A stretch of DNA of 64,000 nucleotides. It comes from Micromonospora avicenniae (GTDB lineage Bacteria; Actinomycetota; Actinomycetes; Mycobacteriales; Micromonosporaceae). Positions within the stretch are counted from its first letter, which is position 1. Each line of letters begins with the position of its first letter. The position numbers and the translations under genes were made by a program. This document shows, in pieces, positions 7,401-15,519 of this stretch. The notes under the pieces were generated by a model. It was not told the DNA's origin. It saw only the letters and a program-made list of their open reading frames with translations, and searched no databases. The DNA lies in contig NZ_FTNF01000028.1 of assembly GCF_900156065.1 (NCBI RefSeq), positions 1-64,000 on the forward strand. Direction: 5' to 3'.

Positions 7401-8401
7401 GGCGGCAGCGTGTAGTCGCCCGCCAGGCCGGTCAGCGCGAGCTGCTCGGCGCGGGTGGGCAGCGGCGAGTGCTCCGGCGGTTCGGCCGGCTTCCGGCTGA
7501 CCGGCACCTTGGTCGGCGGCGTGCGGGTCAGCACGAGGGTGTCCTGCAGGTCGACGCCGTCGAGGTCCTCGAAGGCCTCCGGGTCGACGGGCGGAGGCGT
7601 ACGCTTCGCCGGGCGCTTCCGGGCCGGCTTGACCGGGGCCTCCTCTGGCTCGTCCTCCTTGGGCGGTGCGGCGACCAGCGTGCCGGCCAGCATCCCGAGC
7701 CGTTCCGGGATCTTGTTGATCGGTGTCGCGGTGACGACCAGCAGCCCGAACAGGAGCAGCAGGATGAGTAGCGGAATCGCGACCCAGGCGGTGACCGCCC
7801 GCTCGAGCAGGCTGCCGATGCCGGCGCCGATCAGACCACCCGCGAAGTCACGTTCCGCCGGGTCGACCGGCGCCTGTCCAATGTGCAGCATGGCCGCCGT
7901 GGCGAGCAGCATCGACCCCCAGCCGACCAGGCCACGGCCCCGGTGCTGCGGATCGGCCGGCTGGCGCATCAGCCGCCACGCGCCGATCCCGAGCAGCACC
8001 GGTACGACCACGGAGATCGCGCCCAGGAAGAGTCGTACGGTGTCGGCCAGCCGCTCCCCCACCGGGCCCGCGCCGGAGAACCAGATTCCCACGGCGCTGA
8101 GCAGCGCGAGGCCGAACAGCAGCAGCCCGGCCCCGTCGCGCCGGTGCTCCGGATCGAGCTCGCGGGCCGAGGCCGCCTGACGGCCGGCGGCCCGGACCGC
8201 CCAGCCCATCCCGTGCGCCAGTCCCATCCACAGCGCACCGATCGCGCGTCCGACGTAGACGGCGGGTCCCGGACGGGTGGCTCGGGTGCGGCGCCGGACC
8301 GGAGCGCGGGTCTTCTTCGCCGGTTGGCGGGCGCGGTTGTTCGTCGCACCGCGCGGCGACGCGCCGCGCCGCCGGCTCGCCTGAGAGGTACGGCCCGCCA
8401 T
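4463..8401 (-). CDS. ftsK: DNA translocase FtsK/SpoIIIE, precursor with in-frame intein
   Basis: The 1312-residue precursor comprises an 817-residue host protein plus a 495-residue intein. FtsK is a hexameric ATP-driven DNA pump that clears chromosomes at the septum. A basic N-terminus is followed by hydrophobic segments at about residues 90-240 (membrane anchor), a Pro/Lys-rich linker and then the alpha/beta motor. The Walker A motif GATGAGK is at residues 481-487, directly followed by the intein. The host resumes with SSLLNSLLVS at residue 983, then the Walker B strand LLLVDPKRVEL. The C-terminal ~65 residues form the winged-helix gamma domain that reads orientation sequences. Because the P-loop is split, the motor cannot work until the intein is removed. 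The gene is transcribed toward rimO. Confidence 0.95.
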   Translation of the reverse strand: MAGRTSQASRRRGASPRGATNNRARQPAKKTRAPVRRRTRATRPGPAVYVGRAIGALWMGLAHGMGWAVRAAGRQAASARELDPEHRRDGAGLLLFGLALLSAVGIWFSGAGPVGERLADTVRLFLGAISVVVPVLLGIGAWRLMRQPADPQHRGRGLVGWGSMLLATAAMLHIGQAPVDPAERDFAGGLIGAGIGSLLERAVTAWVAIPLLILLLLFGLLVVTATPINKIPERLGMLAGTLVAAPPKEDEPEEAPVKPARKRPAKRTPPPVDPEAFEDLDGVDLQDTLVLTRTPPTKVPVSRKPAEPPEHSPLPTRAEQLALTGLAGDYTLPPANLLGSGAAPKTRSKANDEVIAALTGVFDQFDVDAAVTGFTRGPTVTRYEVELGPGVKVERITQLSRNIAYAVKSPDVRILSPIPGKSAVGVEIPNTDPENVALGDVLRSRAATADHHPMVVALGKDIEGGYVVANLAKMPHILVAGATGAGKALALDTPIATPTGWSTMADLCVGDQVFDEQGQPCTVVAATAVMQGRPCYEVEFSDGTVIVADANHEWRTTTRAGRTQRRQRWKDGFYWTEADRELISHRARAVLDEPDRPISTSELMTDLGDRFRNVLYQVLRTVPGEQMLGRASYDRGGRRITRWVPTYSSHRLYEALARRILAPGRSSGRKAHDERTVTTREIAETLRVGPNGKWANHAVDVARPLLCSDQQLPIAPYTLGCWLGDGTAGTAGFTCAEDEILDQIRLDGYEVIRQPRGRIHYTISNRQQRELRVSEALRLVSQGMSGPAAARRVGVSVTAVYLARRRAVSEGELPAGPVRSTDRASYRTMRALFREIGEKHIPTVYLRASESQRRALLAGLLDTDGTVSKRGGVELALTCERLAHDALELILSLGYQATMTTKAVRGRRPETSTCYRIHFTPDDKVFRLTRKLARQVTQTRPSTSRRYIVDVRPVPSVPVRCIEVDSPSHLFLAGRTLVPTHNSSLLNSLLVSILTRATPDEVRLLLVDPKRVELTGYEGIPHLVTPIVTNPKKAADSLEWVVREMDMRYDDLAANGVRHIDDFNRKVRNGEIKAPPGSERELRPYPYLLVIVDELADLMMVAPRDVEDSIVRITQLARAAGIHLVLATQRPSVDVVTGLIKANVPSRLAFATSSLADSRVILDQPGAEKLLGRGDGLFLPMGASKPIRIQGAWVTEREIADVVKFCKDQREPEFRSDVLTVAQESKKKIDEDIGDDLDLLLQAVELVVTSQFGSTSMLQRKLRVGFAKAGRLMDLMETRGVVGPSEGSKARDVLVKPDELEEVLVGIRGGGD
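5456..6940 (-). mobile_element. Class 3-type intein with LAGLIDADG homing endonuclease, inserted in the FtsK P-loop
   Basis: 495 residues (precursor 488-982), starting ALALDTPIATPTGW after the Walker A lysine and ending TLVPTHN before Ser+1. Position 1 is Ala, so the usual N-terminal nucleophile is absent. Instead the class 3 WCT set is present: block B His65 and Trp67 (ANHEW), block F Cys474 (VRCIEV), and Thr493 before the terminal His494-Asn495. Two LAGLIDADG motifs are seen (LGCWLGDGTA and LLAGLLDTDG), so the homing endonuclease looks intact. Between them is a helix-turn-helix-like stretch (SGPAAARRVGVSVTAVY). The DNA is visibly less GC-rich than the flanking ftsK sequence, which suggests horizontal arrival. 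Splicing is predicted by a Cys474-initiated branched intermediate, not by standard class 1 chemistry. Confidence 0.92.
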
Positions 8402-8514
8402 AGCATCACCGTAACGGCGCGGCCGGGTGGATCGCCGCTTTTCCGGGTCGTGTCCGCGCGTCGCAGCGCGGACTCCGCCGCATGACGTGATATCTGCCTC
8501 AGAAGGGATGCCCG

Positions 8515-8994
8515 ATGGCGTCGCCGGGAAGCGAGGACGGTCCGGACGGGCCCCTGGCCGGACACCCGCGACGGCTGCGACCGCTGACCGACGAGCTGAT
8601 CGCCGCGGTGCTGGGCAACCGCGGGTACGCCGTGACCGCCGACGCCGACGGCGAGCTGGTCGGTCGCTGGGAGGACAACCTGGTGTGGTTCCTGCGGCTC
8701 GGTGAGGCCGGTGAACTGTTGCAGATCCGCACCATGGTCGCGCCGACCTTCCACATCGAGCAGGTCCCCGCGCTGCACGCCTTCTGCAACTCGTGGAACC
8801 ACGAGCGGCTCTGGCCGAAGGCGTTCGTCCACGTCGACGACGACGGTGCGGCCCGGGTCTGCGGCGAGGTGATCACGGACCTGGAACGCGGCGTCACCCC
8901 GCACCAGCTGGACCAGTTGCTCGACTGCGGCATCTCCACGGGCTGCCAGCTCGCCACGGCGGTCGGGCGACTCCCCCGGGGACCCCTGCCGTGA
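8515..8994 (+). CDS. YbjN domain-containing protein
   Basis: 159 residues. A single YbjN-type domain occupies about residues 22-150: beta strands around VVGRW-like and LVWFLRLGE segments, then the conserved ALHAFCNSWNHERLWPKAFVH core. YbjN domains have a secretion-chaperone-like fold and an undefined role in bacteria. The ATG at 8515 is preceded by gaaggg at a spacing of seven. The gene diverges from ftsK, and its stop overlaps the start of the next YbjN gene by four bases (GTGA). No signal peptide or membrane segment is present, so it should be cytosolic. Confidence 0.8.
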   Translation: MASPGSEDGPDGPLAGHPRRLRPLTDELIAAVLGNRGYAVTADADGELVGRWEDNLVWFLRLGEAGELLQIRTMVAPTFHIEQVPALHAFCNSWNHERLWPKAFVHVDDDGAARVCGEVITDLERGVTPHQLDQLLDCGISTGCQLATAVGRLPRGPLP

Positions 8995-10718
8995 GTGGGC
9001 CCGGCGGGCGGCCCCGTCGTGAGATGAGCGGGCCCGGTGGTCCGCGCGGCGGGGACGCCAGCGGCCCTGCGGGCCGCCCGGACCGTGGTGCCCGCGGGCC
9101 CGGCGGACGGATCGCCCCGCTCGGTGACCTCGGCCTCGTCGGGCAGGGCCGCGCGCCGGCCGGCCGCAGCCGCGAGCTGGTGGCCGCGCTCGCCGAGGTT
9201 CGCGACCAGCCCGACGGTCCGGCCCGGCTGGTGGAGCTGGAGCGGATCGCCGCCCAGGCCGACGCGGCCGGCGACGACCGGTCCGCCGTCGAGGCGCGGG
9301 TCGCGTTGATCGAGACGGCCCTGCTCCACGGTGAACGGTGGCGGCTCGTCGAACCGGCGCGGCGTTGCCTGGCCGTCCTCGACCGCCGCCCGGAGATCTT
9401 CACCGAGGCCGAGGGTGAGCTGCTGACGCGCTATCAGCGGTACGCGATCGAAGCACTGCTCGGCACCCCGCGCGTCGGACTCGACCAGGCCCGGACGGTC
9501 GACGACCTGGCCCGCCGGATCGGTGCCGACACCGAGGCGGTGGCCGAGCTCCGCTGCCAGATCGCCGACCACCTGGGCGACGAGCCGACCGCCCGGGAGT
9601 GGTACGAGCGCTGGGCGGCCGCCGAACCCGGCGCGGTCGGTGGCTGCCCCGGGTGCGCACCGGCGCGGCGGGCGGAGCTGCTGGCCGGCTGGGGCGACCA
9701 GACCGCCGCGCTGGACGAGCTGCGCGACGTCCTCGACGGCGCGGTCGACTGCACGGACCAGCCGGAGCGGGCGCTCACCGCGGCGCTGCTGCCGTGGCTG
9801 AGGCAGGGCGAGCCGGAGCTGGCCGGCGCCGCGCACGTGCGGGCGTACCGGCGGCACCGTGGCGAACGGGGTTCCTTCCCGCACCTCGCCACCCACCTGC
9901 GGTTCTGTGTGCTCGGCGGGCATCCGGGTCGGGCGCTCGACATTCTCGCCGAGCAGCTGCCCCGGCTCGATCAGCCGTACGACGATCTCTCCGCGATGGA
10001 GTTCGCCGCCGCCGGAGCGCTGGTCTGCAACCTCGCCGTCGAGGCGGGGCTGGGCGGGCGCACGGTGCGCCGGCCGGCGTACGGGCAGCGGCCGGTCGCC
10101 GAACTCGATGTCGCGACGCTCGGCGGCGTACTGCTCGGCGTGGCCACCGAGCTGGCCGGCAGCTTCGACGCCCGAAACGGCACCGGGCACCAGTCCGGCC
10201 GGATCGCCGCCTGGCTGGCCGAACGGCCGGTGGCCGTACCGGTGCCGCTCGCTGCGGACGACCCGGCCGACGGGACGGACGGCCCGGACGACGATCCGGA
10301 GCCGGCCGACCTGGAGCCGGTACCCCTGACGCTGTCCATGATCACCGATGCGCTGGACCGGCGCGGCGACCGGTACGCGGTGGAGTCCGACGCGACGGTG
10401 GTCGGTCGCTGGGGCGATGCGGTGATCCAGTTCCGGCAGCTCGGGGAACGGGGCGAGATCCTGCACGCCCGGTCGCTCGCCACCCGTCGTCTCCCGGCCG
10501 CCCGCCGCGCCGAGGCGTACGCGTTCTGCAACGCCTGGAACCACGACCGGCTGCTGCCGAAGGCGTACGTGCACGACCCCGACGGTGAGCTGGTGCTGGC
10601 CGGCGACGTCAGCACGGACCTGGCGCACGGGGTGGCCCCGGCGCAGCTCGCTGTGTTGCTGAACGCGGCGATCACCACGGGCGTCGCGTACGCCGAAGCG
10701 GTCGCGGCGCTGCCCTGA
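8991..10718 (+). CDS. Large protein with a C-terminal YbjN domain
   Basis: 575 residues from GTG 8991, chosen because it overlaps the previous stop (GTGA). An ATG at 9024 is the alternative. The first ~40 residues are Gly/Pro/Arg-rich and disordered. About residues 45-420 are alpha-helical and Ala/Leu/Glu-rich with tetratricopeptide-like periodicity (for example ELVAALAEVRDQPDGPARL and DQTAALDELRDVL). The last ~130 residues form a YbjN domain with FCNAWNHDRLLPKAYVHD, closely paralleling the core of the preceding protein. The pair therefore looks like duplicated YbjN modules, one fused to a helical scaffold. Function is unknown, and helical-repeat scaffolding of a complex is inference. Confidence 0.75.
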   Translation: MSGPGGRPRREMSGPGGPRGGDASGPAGRPDRGARGPGGRIAPLGDLGLVGQGRAPAGRSRELVAALAEVRDQPDGPARLVELERIAAQADAAGDDRSAVEARVALIETALLHGERWRLVEPARRCLAVLDRRPEIFTEAEGELLTRYQRYAIEALLGTPRVGLDQARTVDDLARRIGADTEAVAELRCQIADHLGDEPTAREWYERWAAAEPGAVGGCPGCAPARRAELLAGWGDQTAALDELRDVLDGAVDCTDQPERALTAALLPWLRQGEPELAGAAHVRAYRRHRGERGSFPHLATHLRFCVLGGHPGRALDILAEQLPRLDQPYDDLSAMEFAAAGALVCNLAVEAGLGGRTVRRPAYGQRPVAELDVATLGGVLLGVATELAGSFDARNGTGHQSGRIAAWLAERPVAVPVPLAADDPADGTDGPDDDPEPADLEPVPLTLSMITDALDRRGDRYAVESDATVVGRWGDAVIQFRQLGERGEILHARSLATRRLPAARRAEAYAFCNAWNHDRLLPKAYVHDPDGELVLAGDVSTDLAHGVAPAQLAVLLNAAITTGVAYAEAVAALP

Positions 10719-10720
10719 CG

Positions 10721-10757
10721 GCCACCCGGCCCGTGCCGTGGCGGCCGGGCCGGTGGC
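10721..10757. terminator. Hairpin between convergent genes
   Basis: The inverted repeat gccacccggcccg / cgggccggtggc (one bulged base, 12-nt loop) lies between the stop of the plus-strand YbjN gene and the stop of RNase J on the minus strand. It has no T-run. Its position supports a bidirectional terminator. Confidence 0.6.
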
Positions 10758-10769
10758 GCGTCGGTCCGG

Positions 10770-12458
10770 TCAGACCTCGACCACGGTGGGCACGATCATC
10801 GGGCGGCGACGGTATGCGTCGTTCACCCAGCGTCCCACCGTGCGGCGGACGATCTGCTGAAGCTGGTGGGGGTCGGTGATCCCGTCCGCGGCGGCCCGGT
10901 TCAGCGCCTCGGTGACCAACGGGATGACGTCGTTGAACGCCCCCGGGTCCTCGGAGAAGCCCTTCGCCGAAACGGTCGGGCCGGCCACCACCTTGCCGGT
11001 GACCGAGTCGACCACGACGGTGGCGGCGATGAACCCGCCGTCACCGAGGATCCGCCGCTCGGTCAGCAGCGACTCGCTCACGTCACCGACGGCGAGACCG
11101 TCGACGTAGACGTACCGGCTCTTCACGCGGCCGACCAGGCTGGCCCGCCCCTCGACCAGGTCGACGACGTCGCCGTCCTCGCAGAGCACCACCCGGTCGG
11201 CGGCCACGCCGGACTCGATGCCGAGGCGCGCGTGCGCCCGCAGGTGGCGCCACTCGCCGTGCACCGGCATCAGGTTGCTGGGCCGGACCACGTTGAGCAG
11301 GTAGAGCAGCTCGCCGGCCGGGGCGTGCCCGGAGACGTGCACCTTGGCCACGTCCTTGTGCACGACCACCGCGCCGGCCCGGGCCAGCCGGTTGATGACC
11401 CGGTAGACGGAGGTCTCGTTGCCCGGCACCAGCGACGAGGCCAACACGACGGTGTCGCCGGGGGCGATGGTGATGTGCCGGTGGTCGCCGCTGGCCATCC
11501 GGCCGAGCGCGCTCATCGGCTCGCCCTGCGAACCGGTAGACATCAGCACGATCTGCTCGGGAGGCAGCGTGGTCGCCTCCTCGATCCCGACGACCAGGCC
11601 GGCCGGGATGTTGAGCAGGCCGAGGTCCCGGGCGATGCCCATGTTGCGGACCATGGACCGGCCGATCAGCGCGACCTTGCGGCCGTGCTCCACCGCGGAA
11701 TCGAAGACCTGCTGCACGCGGTGCACGTGCGAGGCGAACGAGGCCACGATGATCCGGCCCTTGGCCTTCGCGAAGATCGAGTCGAGCACCGGCCCGATCT
11801 CCCGTTCCGGGGTGACGAAGCCGGGGATCTCCGCGTTGGTGGAGTCCGACAGCAGCAGGTCCACACCCTCCGCGCCGAGCCGGGCGAACCCGGCCAGGTC
11901 GGTGATCCGGCCGTCCAGCGGAAGCTGGTCCATCTTGAAGTCGCCGGTGTGCAGCACCAGGCCGGCGGGGGTACGCACGGCCACCGCGAGCGCGTCCGGG
12001 ATCGAGTGGTTCACCGCGAAGAACTCGCACTCGAACGGGCCGAGCTGCTCCCGGCCGCCCTCCCGCACGGTGAGCGTGTAGGGCTGGATGCGCCGCTCGG
12101 CGAGCTTCGCCTCGACCAGGGCGAGGGTGAACTGCGAGCCGACCAGCGGGATGTCCGGCTTGTGCGCGAGCAGGTACGGCACCGCGCCGATGTGGTCCTC
12201 ATGGCCGTGGGTGAGCACGATCGCCTGCACGTCGTCGAGCCGGTCCAGGATCGGCCCGAAGTCGGGCAGGATCAGGTCCACGCCGGGCTGCTCGACGTCG
12301 GGGAAGAGCACGCCGCAGTCGATCACCAGCAGCTTGCCGTCGTACTCGAAGACGGTCATGTTCCGACCGATGGCGCCGAGCCCGCCGAGCGGGATGATCC
12401 GCAGCCCGCCCTCCGGCAGTGGTGGGGGGAGTTCCGCCTCGATGTGCGCCTCGGTCAC
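10770..12458 (-). CDS. rnj: Ribonuclease J
   Basis: 562 residues; a zinc-dependent metallo-beta-lactamase/beta-CASP ribonuclease with 5'-3' exonuclease and endonuclease activity, cytosolic, active in RNA processing and decay. The metal motif HGHEDHIG is at residues 84-91 (H84, H86, D88, H89). The NHSIPDALAV and HTGDFKMD metal-ligand segments follow. The beta-CASP part contains SDSTNAEIPG and the MSTGSQGEPMSALGRMA block, and a C-terminal oligomerisation domain is present. Length is normal for actinobacterial RNase J. Start GTG 12458 is preceded by gaggtg at a spacing of five. It lies 52 bp after dapA on the same strand, the usual dapA-rnj pairing in actinobacteria. Confidence 0.95.
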   Translation of the reverse strand: MTEAHIEAELPPPLPEGGLRIIPLGGLGAIGRNMTVFEYDGKLLVIDCGVLFPDVEQPGVDLILPDFGPILDRLDDVQAIVLTHGHEDHIGAVPYLLAHKPDIPLVGSQFTLALVEAKLAERRIQPYTLTVREGGREQLGPFECEFFAVNHSIPDALAVAVRTPAGLVLHTGDFKMDQLPLDGRITDLAGFARLGAEGVDLLLSDSTNAEIPGFVTPEREIGPVLDSIFAKAKGRIIVASFASHVHRVQQVFDSAVEHGRKVALIGRSMVRNMGIARDLGLLNIPAGLVVGIEEATTLPPEQIVLMSTGSQGEPMSALGRMASGDHRHITIAPGDTVVLASSLVPGNETSVYRVINRLARAGAVVVHKDVAKVHVSGHAPAGELLYLLNVVRPSNLMPVHGEWRHLRAHARLGIESGVAADRVVLCEDGDVVDLVEGRASLVGRVKSRYVYVDGLAVGDVSESLLTERRILGDGGFIAATVVVDSVTGKVVAGPTVSAKGFSEDPGAFNDVIPLVTEALNRAAADGITDPHQLQQIVRRTVGRWVNDAYRRRPMIVPTVVEV

Positions 12459-12510
12459 GCTTGCACCTCATTCTGCGACGCCGTCACCGGGCGTCCGTCG
12501 TGTCGTTCGG

Positions 12511-13437
12511 TCATTCGGAAAGCTCGAGGTCCGCTGCGGCGAAGTCGGCGCGCAGCTGGGTGATCTCGTCGTCGGTGGCGTCGACCAGCGGGGGCCGCAC
12601 CGGCCCGGCGGGCAGGCCGGCCACCTTCAGGCCCGCCTTCACCAGGATGACTCCCTGGGTACGGAAGATGCCCGTGTAGAGCGGCAGCAGCCGGCGGTGC
12701 AGGGCGAGCGCGGCGGCGTTGTCACCCGCGTCGTACGCCTCGATCATCTGCTTGGTCAGCGCGCCGGTGAAGTGGGTGGAGGTGCCGACCACGCCGACCG
12801 CGCCGACAGCCAGGGCGGGCAGCGTGAGCGAATCCTCACCGCTGTAGAAGGCCAGGTTGGTGCGGCTGGTCACCCAGCTGGTCGCCGTCAGGTCGCCCTT
12901 GGCGTCCTTCACCGCGACGATCCGCGCGTGCTCCGCGAGACGCACCATCGTCTCGGTGGCGATCGGCACCCCGGCGCGGTGGGGGATGTCGTAGAGCATC
13001 ACCGGCAGGCCGGTGGCGTCCGCGACGGCGGTGAAGTGTCGCAGCAACCCGCTCTGCGGCGGCTTGTTGTAGTACGGCGTCACCACCAGCAGCCCGTGCG
13101 CGCCCGCCTTCTCGGCGGCGACGGCCAGCTCGACGGTGTGCCGGGTGTCGTTCGTGCCGACCCCGGCCACGACCTTGGCCCGGTCGCCGACCGCCTCCGT
13201 GACGACCCGGATCAGGCGCTCCTTCTCCGCGTCGCTGGTGGTCGGCGACTCGCCGGTGGTGCCGTTGACCACCAGCGCGTCGTTGCCCTGCTCGTCGACC
13301 AGATGGTTCGCCAGTCGGGCGGCGCCGTCGAGGTCGAGCTCGCCCTCGGCGGTGAACGGGGTCACCATGGCGGTGAGCACCCGCCCGAAGGGACGGGACA
13401 CCGCCCGGGCGGGGGTGTCAGGGTGGTCGTGCGTCAT
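12511..13437 (-). CDS. dapA: 4-hydroxy-tetrahydrodipicolinate synthase
   Basis: 308 residues; condenses pyruvate with aspartate semialdehyde in the diaminopimelate/lysine pathway. The TIM-barrel class I aldolase signatures are complete: NGTTGESPT near the N-terminus, the YYNKPPQ(S)G tyrosine block, and the Schiff-base lysine in VAVKDAKGD. FYSGEDSLTLP and GxxGVVGTSTH-like segments follow. It probably forms an operon with RNase J downstream. The companion dapB lies about 12 kb away beyond an accessory block. The ATG start at 13437 has a purine-rich aagagg directly adjacent, rather close for a normal site. Confidence 0.95.
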   Translation of the reverse strand: MTHDHPDTPARAVSRPFGRVLTAMVTPFTAEGELDLDGAARLANHLVDEQGNDALVVNGTTGESPTTSDAEKERLIRVVTEAVGDRAKVVAGVGTNDTRHTVELAVAAEKAGAHGLLVVTPYYNKPPQSGLLRHFTAVADATGLPVMLYDIPHRAGVPIATETMVRLAEHARIVAVKDAKGDLTATSWVTSRTNLAFYSGEDSLTLPALAVGAVGVVGTSTHFTGALTKQMIEAYDAGDNAAALALHRRLLPLYTGIFRTQGVILVKAGLKVAGLPAGPVRPPLVDATDDEITQLRADFAAADLELSE

Positions 13438-13593
13438 CCTCTTAACCTAGCGGACGACCCGGGAGCACCCGCCGGGGAAGGGCTCAGCAGCGCTCTGCGT
13501 ACGGGCTCGGCACCACCTCGTGTCGCCCGGCAGGGTGGAGATCACAACGCCGGCGAAGACCTCCCGCCGCAGCCTGCCGTTCCTCACCACCGG

Positions 13594-14214
13594 TCAGACG
13601 TAAAGGGACGTGAACGGGGTCCAGGGAAGATTGCGCAGCACCGAGAAGGCGAGCCAGGCGACCATGAAACCGCCGATCATCTTGTTGCTGATGCGCAGCT
13701 CGGGCAACCGCCAGCCGAACGCCTGCCGGCCCGCCCAGGCGACGAAGAGGTACGCCAGGAAGGGCAGCGCGAAGACGAAGACGAAGTGGTGCCGGGCGGC
13801 CGCGGGCAGGTCGCCGTGCACCACGTACCAGAGCGCACGGGTGCCGCCGCAGCCCGGGCAGTCGAGCCCGGTGGTCAGCTTGAGAATGCAACTGGGTGCC
13901 GCCGTGGGATCCGACCGGGTCGGATCGCTGATCAACGTGTAGGCGATGCCCAACGCGACGCAGCCGAGCGCGGCCAGCGGCACGGCCCACCGGGGCGAGC
14001 GATCGTAGAGCCGGACCACGAACCGGGTGAACCGGTCGGGCTCCGGCACCGGGTAGGGCGGCGGGTATGCCGCCGTGACATCCGTCGGCCAGCCGGCCGG
14101 TGAGGTCGTGCCGGGAGCCGCGACAGCTCCGTTGGCCGCACCGGGTGGCGGGACCGCGCCGGCCGGCGGCTGCGGTGGGACGGCGGGCCCGTCAACGCTC
14201 GTCACGCGATTCAC
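13594..14214 (-). CDS. DUF2752 family membrane protein
   Basis: 206 residues from GTG 14214, whose GTGA overlaps the stop of the preceding YcaQ-like gene (an in-frame GTG at 14205 is also possible). The N-terminal ~55 residues are Pro/Ala-rich and disordered. Four hydrophobic segments follow. The family signature CPGCGGTRALWYVVHGDL lies between helices; its paired cysteines and GGTRA turn are diagnostic of DUF2752. Function is unknown, and these proteins sit in the cytoplasmic membrane. Coupling to a DNA-repair-like gene upstream is probably incidental. Confidence 0.82.
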   Translation of the reverse strand: MNRVTSVDGPAVPPQPPAGAVPPPGAANGAVAAPGTTSPAGWPTDVTAAYPPPYPVPEPDRFTRFVVRLYDRSPRWAVPLAALGCVALGIAYTLISDPTRSDPTAAPSCILKLTTGLDCPGCGGTRALWYVVHGDLPAAARHHFVFVFALPFLAYLFVAWAGRQAFGWRLPELRISNKMIGGFMVAWLAFSVLRNLPWTPFTSLYV

Positions 14215-15440
14215 CGTACACCTGCGACGCCGACCAACGCGGCGGCCAGTGGACCGGCCAGGTCGCCCGCGGCGGGCGGCGCCACCGAGTCGAGACCGAG
14301 CCAACCGGCGAGCCGGTAGAGCTCCGCGGCGAGCGCCACTGCGGTCTCGCCCGGCTCGGCGCCCGGCTCGACCCAGGCGGCGGGTACCAGCAGCGCACGT
14401 GCCTTCCGGTCGGCCTTCAGGTCGACCCGAGCGGTGAAGCGCTCCCCCTGGAGGAAGGGGAGCACGTAGTAGCCGTGCACGCGTTGCGGGGCCGGGACGT
14501 AGATCTCGATGCGGTAGCTGAAGTCGAAGAGCCGCTCGGTGCGGTTGCGCTCCCACACCAGCGGGTCGAAGGGGCTGACCAGGGTGTTGCCCCGCACCCA
14601 GCGCGGTAGCCGGGCCGAGGCGTGCAGCCAGGCGGGCTGCCGCCAACCCGCCACGGTGACCGGCAGCAGTTCGCCGGACTCGGTGAGCTCGGCGATGGCC
14701 TGCCGGGCCCCGGCGACCGGAAGGCGGAAGTAGTCGCGCAGCTCCAGTTCGGCGGCGACCCCGAGCGACCGGGCGGCCACCGCCACCAGCGTCCGGTACG
14801 CCTCGGCGTCGGTCGGGGTGGGGGCGGCCAGCGCCGCGGCGGGGAGCACCCGCTCGGGCAGATCGTAGCGGCGGGCGAACGAGGTGGTGCGCTCGGCCGC
14901 GCTCACCTCGCCGGCCCAGAAGAGGAACTCCAACGCCCGCTTCACCGCCGACCAGTTCCACCCCCAGTTGCCGGTCTCACGGGGCGCGTCGTGCTCGATC
15001 TCGGCGGCGGTCAGCGGACCCCGGGCGGCCACCTCGTCGCGTACCCAGGCGACCAGCTCGGGCTGTTCCTGGGCGATCCGGCGCATGCCGCCCCAGGCCT
15101 CGCTGTGTGCCCGGGCCATCCGCCAGCGCAGCGCGGCGTGCAGCCCGACCGGGACCAGGGACGCCTCGTGCCCCCAGTACTCGAAGAGATCGCGGGGGCG
15201 GCGGTAGGCCGCCGTGTCGAGCAGGCTGGTCGGGTAGGGCCCGAGCCGGCTGTAGAGCGGCAGGTAGTGCGCGCGTTGCAGCACGTTGACCGAGTCCATC
15301 TGGATCAGCCCGACCCGGTCCAGCACCCGGCGCAGGTGACGACGGGTCGGCACGCCGGTGGGCGCGGGATCGGCGAAGCCCTGGGCGGCGAGCGCCACCC
15401 GGCGGGCCTGGGCCAGCGAGAGCGATTCCGGAGCGGCCAT
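14211..15440 (-). CDS. Winged-helix DNA-binding protein, YcaQ/AlkX-like DNA glycosylase
   Basis: 409 residues from ATG 15440 (an upstream extension to 15578 looks non-coding). This is the HTH_42 family, whose characterised members (AlkZ, YcaQ/AlkX) are glycosylases for bulky alkyl adducts and interstrand crosslinks. The N-terminal winged helix contains the catalytic-type motif Q47-M48-D49 within IQMDSVNVLQRAHYLPLYSRLG. The Q-x-D form marks the YcaQ-like subfamily rather than the Q-x-Q AlkZ type. The C-terminal beta domain has FDPLVWERNRTERLFDF and YYVLPFLQGE, typical of the family. It overlaps the DUF2752 gene by four bases. It could protect against an alkylating natural product, but no biosynthetic cluster is visible here. 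Confidence 0.85.
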   Translation of the reverse strand: MAAPESLSLAQARRVALAAQGFADPAPTGVPTRRHLRRVLDRVGLIQMDSVNVLQRAHYLPLYSRLGPYPTSLLDTAAYRRPRDLFEYWGHEASLVPVGLHAALRWRMARAHSEAWGGMRRIAQEQPELVAWVRDEVAARGPLTAAEIEHDAPRETGNWGWNWSAVKRALEFLFWAGEVSAAERTTSFARRYDLPERVLPAAALAAPTPTDAEAYRTLVAVAARSLGVAAELELRDYFRLPVAGARQAIAELTESGELLPVTVAGWRQPAWLHASARLPRWVRGNTLVSPFDPLVWERNRTERLFDFSYRIEIYVPAPQRVHGYYVLPFLQGERFTARVDLKADRKARALLVPAAWVEPGAEPGETAVALAAELYRLAGWLGLDSVAPPAAGDLAGPLAAALVGVAGVR

Positions 15441-15519
15441 CGCGGCGACCCTAACCCAGCGGTCCGACACCCCGGCGCGGACGCTGGACGGCCCGCCCAT
15501 AGAGGCATAGAACGGACCC

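Noticed and set aside
13594..14961. One continuous 455-codon minus-strand frame joining DUF2752 to out-of-frame sequence of the YcaQ-like gene
   Set aside because: Only the last ~200 residues look like a protein family; the upstream part is an out-of-frame reading of the YcaQ-like gene. Start reset to GTG 14214.
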